A DNA stretch of 40,350 nt from JAAYGT01 sp050252075. GTDB taxonomy: Bacteria; Pseudomonadota; Gammaproteobacteria; Burkholderiales; Burkholderiaceae_B. Below are positions 39,136 to 40,350 of this stretch, one piece after another. The notes under the pieces are model-generated. The model was not told the DNA's origin and did not search any database. It worked only from the letters and a program-made list of their open reading frames with translations. The position numbers and the translations under genes were made by a program. The first letter of the stretch is position 1. Each line of letters begins with the position of its first letter. The stretch is taken from assembly GCA_050252075.1 (NCBI GenBank), contig JBFWLP010000018.1, positions 1 through 40,350 of the forward strand. Direction: 5' to 3'.

Positions 39136-40350
39136 ATGCTGGAACGTGAAATCATCAATGCGTTCAATGGCGCAGCCACCGGGATTGCCATTGCGGATCG
39201 CCAGGGCCGGTTTGTGCAAACCAATGCGGCTTACCGCGCGCTGCTGGGGTATTCCGAAGAAGAGCTGCAGTCGCTGGATTTTCTCACGGTTACCCACCCG
39301 GACGATCGTCTTCTGAATCAGGAAGAGAACGCCGCCATGCTCAGCGGCGAACGCCGCAGCGCCGTGCTTGAGAAGCGCTATGTGCGCAAAGACGGTTCCC
39401 TGGTGTGGGGGCGGCTAAGCCTGTCGGCGCTTCGCGATGACAACCAGGCCATCACCGGGCTTATCGCCATTGTCGAAGACATTACCGAGGCAAAACAGGC
39501 ACTGGCCCGCCAGGCAGAAACCGAACGCTCCATGGCGACACTGGTGGCGAATCTGCCCGGCGTGGTCTACCGGTGCCGGTTCAACGACCAGTGGACCATG
39601 CATTACCTGAGTGCATCGGTTCAGGCGCTGACGGGTTATGAGCCTTCCGATCTGCTCCACGACGCCCGCGTTGCCTACGGCAACCTTATCCACCCGGCCG
39701 ACCGCCCGGGTGTCAGCGCCGAGGTGGAACGGGCCATTGCCGATGATCGTCCGTTTCAAATGGAATACCGCCTGCGCCATGCCGACGGCAGTTACCGCTG
39801 GGTGTGGGAGCAAGGCCGGGCGGTGCGTGCCGAGCCGGATGCCAGCTTGTGGCTCGAAGGCTACATTACCGATATTGACGCCCAGAAATCGGCCGAGACC
39901 CGGTTGCAGGAAGCCCAGCGTCAGGCCAGTGCCATTCTGCGCTCGGTGGGGGAAGGTATTTACGGAATCGATATGGGCGGCAATATCACCTTTGCGAACC
40001 CGGCGGCCGCCCGCTTGCTGGGGTGGTCCGCCGGCCAGATGCATGGAAAAAACGCCCATGAGCTCATGCATTACCAGTTCGCCGACGGTGCGCCTTTTCC
40101 TGCAGATGCCTGCCCCGTCCACGCCACCCTGCGTGACGGCAAATCGCGCCAGATCACTGACGGTTGTTTTTTTCGTGCCGACGGTACCGCTTTTCCGGTC
40201 GAGTATGTGGCATCACCCATTGTTTCCGAAGCCGGCGACATCGCCGGTGCGGTTATCAGTTTCAGCGACATCGGCGCCCGGCTGGCTCTTGAAGAACAGG
40301 TGCGAAAATCGCAGCGTCTGGAATCCATTGGCCAGCTTACAGGGGGTATT
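39136..40350 (+). CDS. PAS-domain sensor histidine kinase, truncated by window edge
   Basis: The frame is open for 405 codons from ATG 39136 (agggaag upstream) to the right edge. Three PAS domains are visible: about 5-120 (AFNGAATGIAIADRQGRFVQTNAAY), about 130-255 (with PAC-like YRLRHADGSYRWVWEQGRAV) and about 263-385 (ILRSVGEGIYGIDMGG). No membrane segment is seen. The last residues, SQRLESIGQLTGGI, match the start of an HisKA H-box of the type that continues AHDFNN, so I infer a cytoplasmic histidine kinase, perhaps hybrid. The phospho-accepting His would be just outside the window. The gene follows the HD-GYP gene by 16 bp. Confidence 0.85.
   Translation, partial: MLEREIINAFNGAATGIAIADRQGRFVQTNAAYRALLGYSEEELQSLDFLTVTHPDDRLLNQEENAAMLSGERRSAVLEKRYVRKDGSLVWGRLSLSALRDDNQAITGLIAIVEDITEAKQALARQAETERSMATLVANLPGVVYRCRFNDQWTMHYLSASVQALTGYEPSDLLHDARVAYGNLIHPADRPGVSAEVERAIADDRPFQMEYRLRHADGSYRWVWEQGRAVRAEPDASLWLEGYITDIDAQKSAETRLQEAQRQASAILRSVGEGIYGIDMGGNITFANPAAARLLGWSAGQMHGKNAHELMHYQFADGAPFPADACPVHATLRDGKSRQITDGCFFRADGTAFPVEYVASPIVSEAGDIAGAVISFSDIGARLALEEQVRKSQRLESIGQLTGGI

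Noticed and set aside
1..40350. CRISPR array, transposase or restriction/defence system
   Set aside because: No regularly spaced repeats, no transposase-like frames and no defence-type proteins are visible anywhere in the window.

Overview
The window reads as chromosomal DNA of a betaproteobacterium of the order Burkholderiales, most likely family Alcaligenaceae (Bordetella, Pusillimonas or Achromobacter relatives). The grounds are high GC content, an EarP/EF-P pair with Arg32, a DUF2863 gene, AcnD/PrpF-type methylcitrate genes, and the order mdh - gntR - sdhCDAB - sdhE - gltA. The genus is an inference from gene content, not from a database search.

Layout. 1-313: no convincing gene, but direct repeats and a strong terminator lie 3' of a tRNA-Arg(ACG) gene (314-390, minus). 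391-950: a cold-shock gene with a long leader. 1005-3666 (minus): acyl-CoA dehydrogenase, DUF423 membrane protein and adenine/adenosine deaminase. 3889-10886 (plus): a tightly overlapping operon of a secreted thermonuclease-like protein followed by a complete peptide-type ABC importer (lipoprotein binding protein, two permeases, double ATPase). 11026-11490: a DUF1178 zinc-ribbon protein. 11578-14525 (minus): DUF2863, earP and efp. 14641-20153 (minus): aconitases acnA and acnB. 20282-21865 (minus): galU, a small GNAT protein and a small membrane protein. 21869-28894 (minus): prpF, acnD, prpC, prpB and mdh. 29189-34975 (plus): a GntR/UTRA regulator, sdhCDAB, sdhE and gltA. 35017-35994 (minus): an EamA transporter. 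36168-40350 (plus): a Cache-GAF-HD-GYP membrane protein and a PAS-type histidine kinase cut by the right edge.

How it works together. From 14.6 to 35.0 kb the window is essentially a central-carbon supercluster: citrate synthase, two aconitases, succinate dehydrogenase with its flavinylation factor, malate dehydrogenase, and the full methylcitrate route for propionyl-CoA (PrpC, AcnD, PrpF, PrpB), whose products succinate and pyruvate feed the neighbouring enzymes.

The most notable unexplained signal is a 30-bp operator made of four 7-bp half-sites (GTCTTAT GTCTTAT ATAAGAC ATAAGAC). It is perfect upstream of acnB (20232-20261) and recurs with 26/30 identity in the divergent mdh/gntR intergenic region (29044-29073). 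In all three promoter directions it abuts a candidate -35 box. I propose that the GntR/UTRA protein encoded at 29189 binds it and coordinates acnB, mdh (and perhaps the downstream prp genes) and itself. Other points of interest are a roughly 165-residue insertion inside the HD-GYP domain, a peptide-binding lipoprotein with an extra C-terminal membrane anchor coupled to a nuclease gene, and a possible integration-site scar beside the tRNA.
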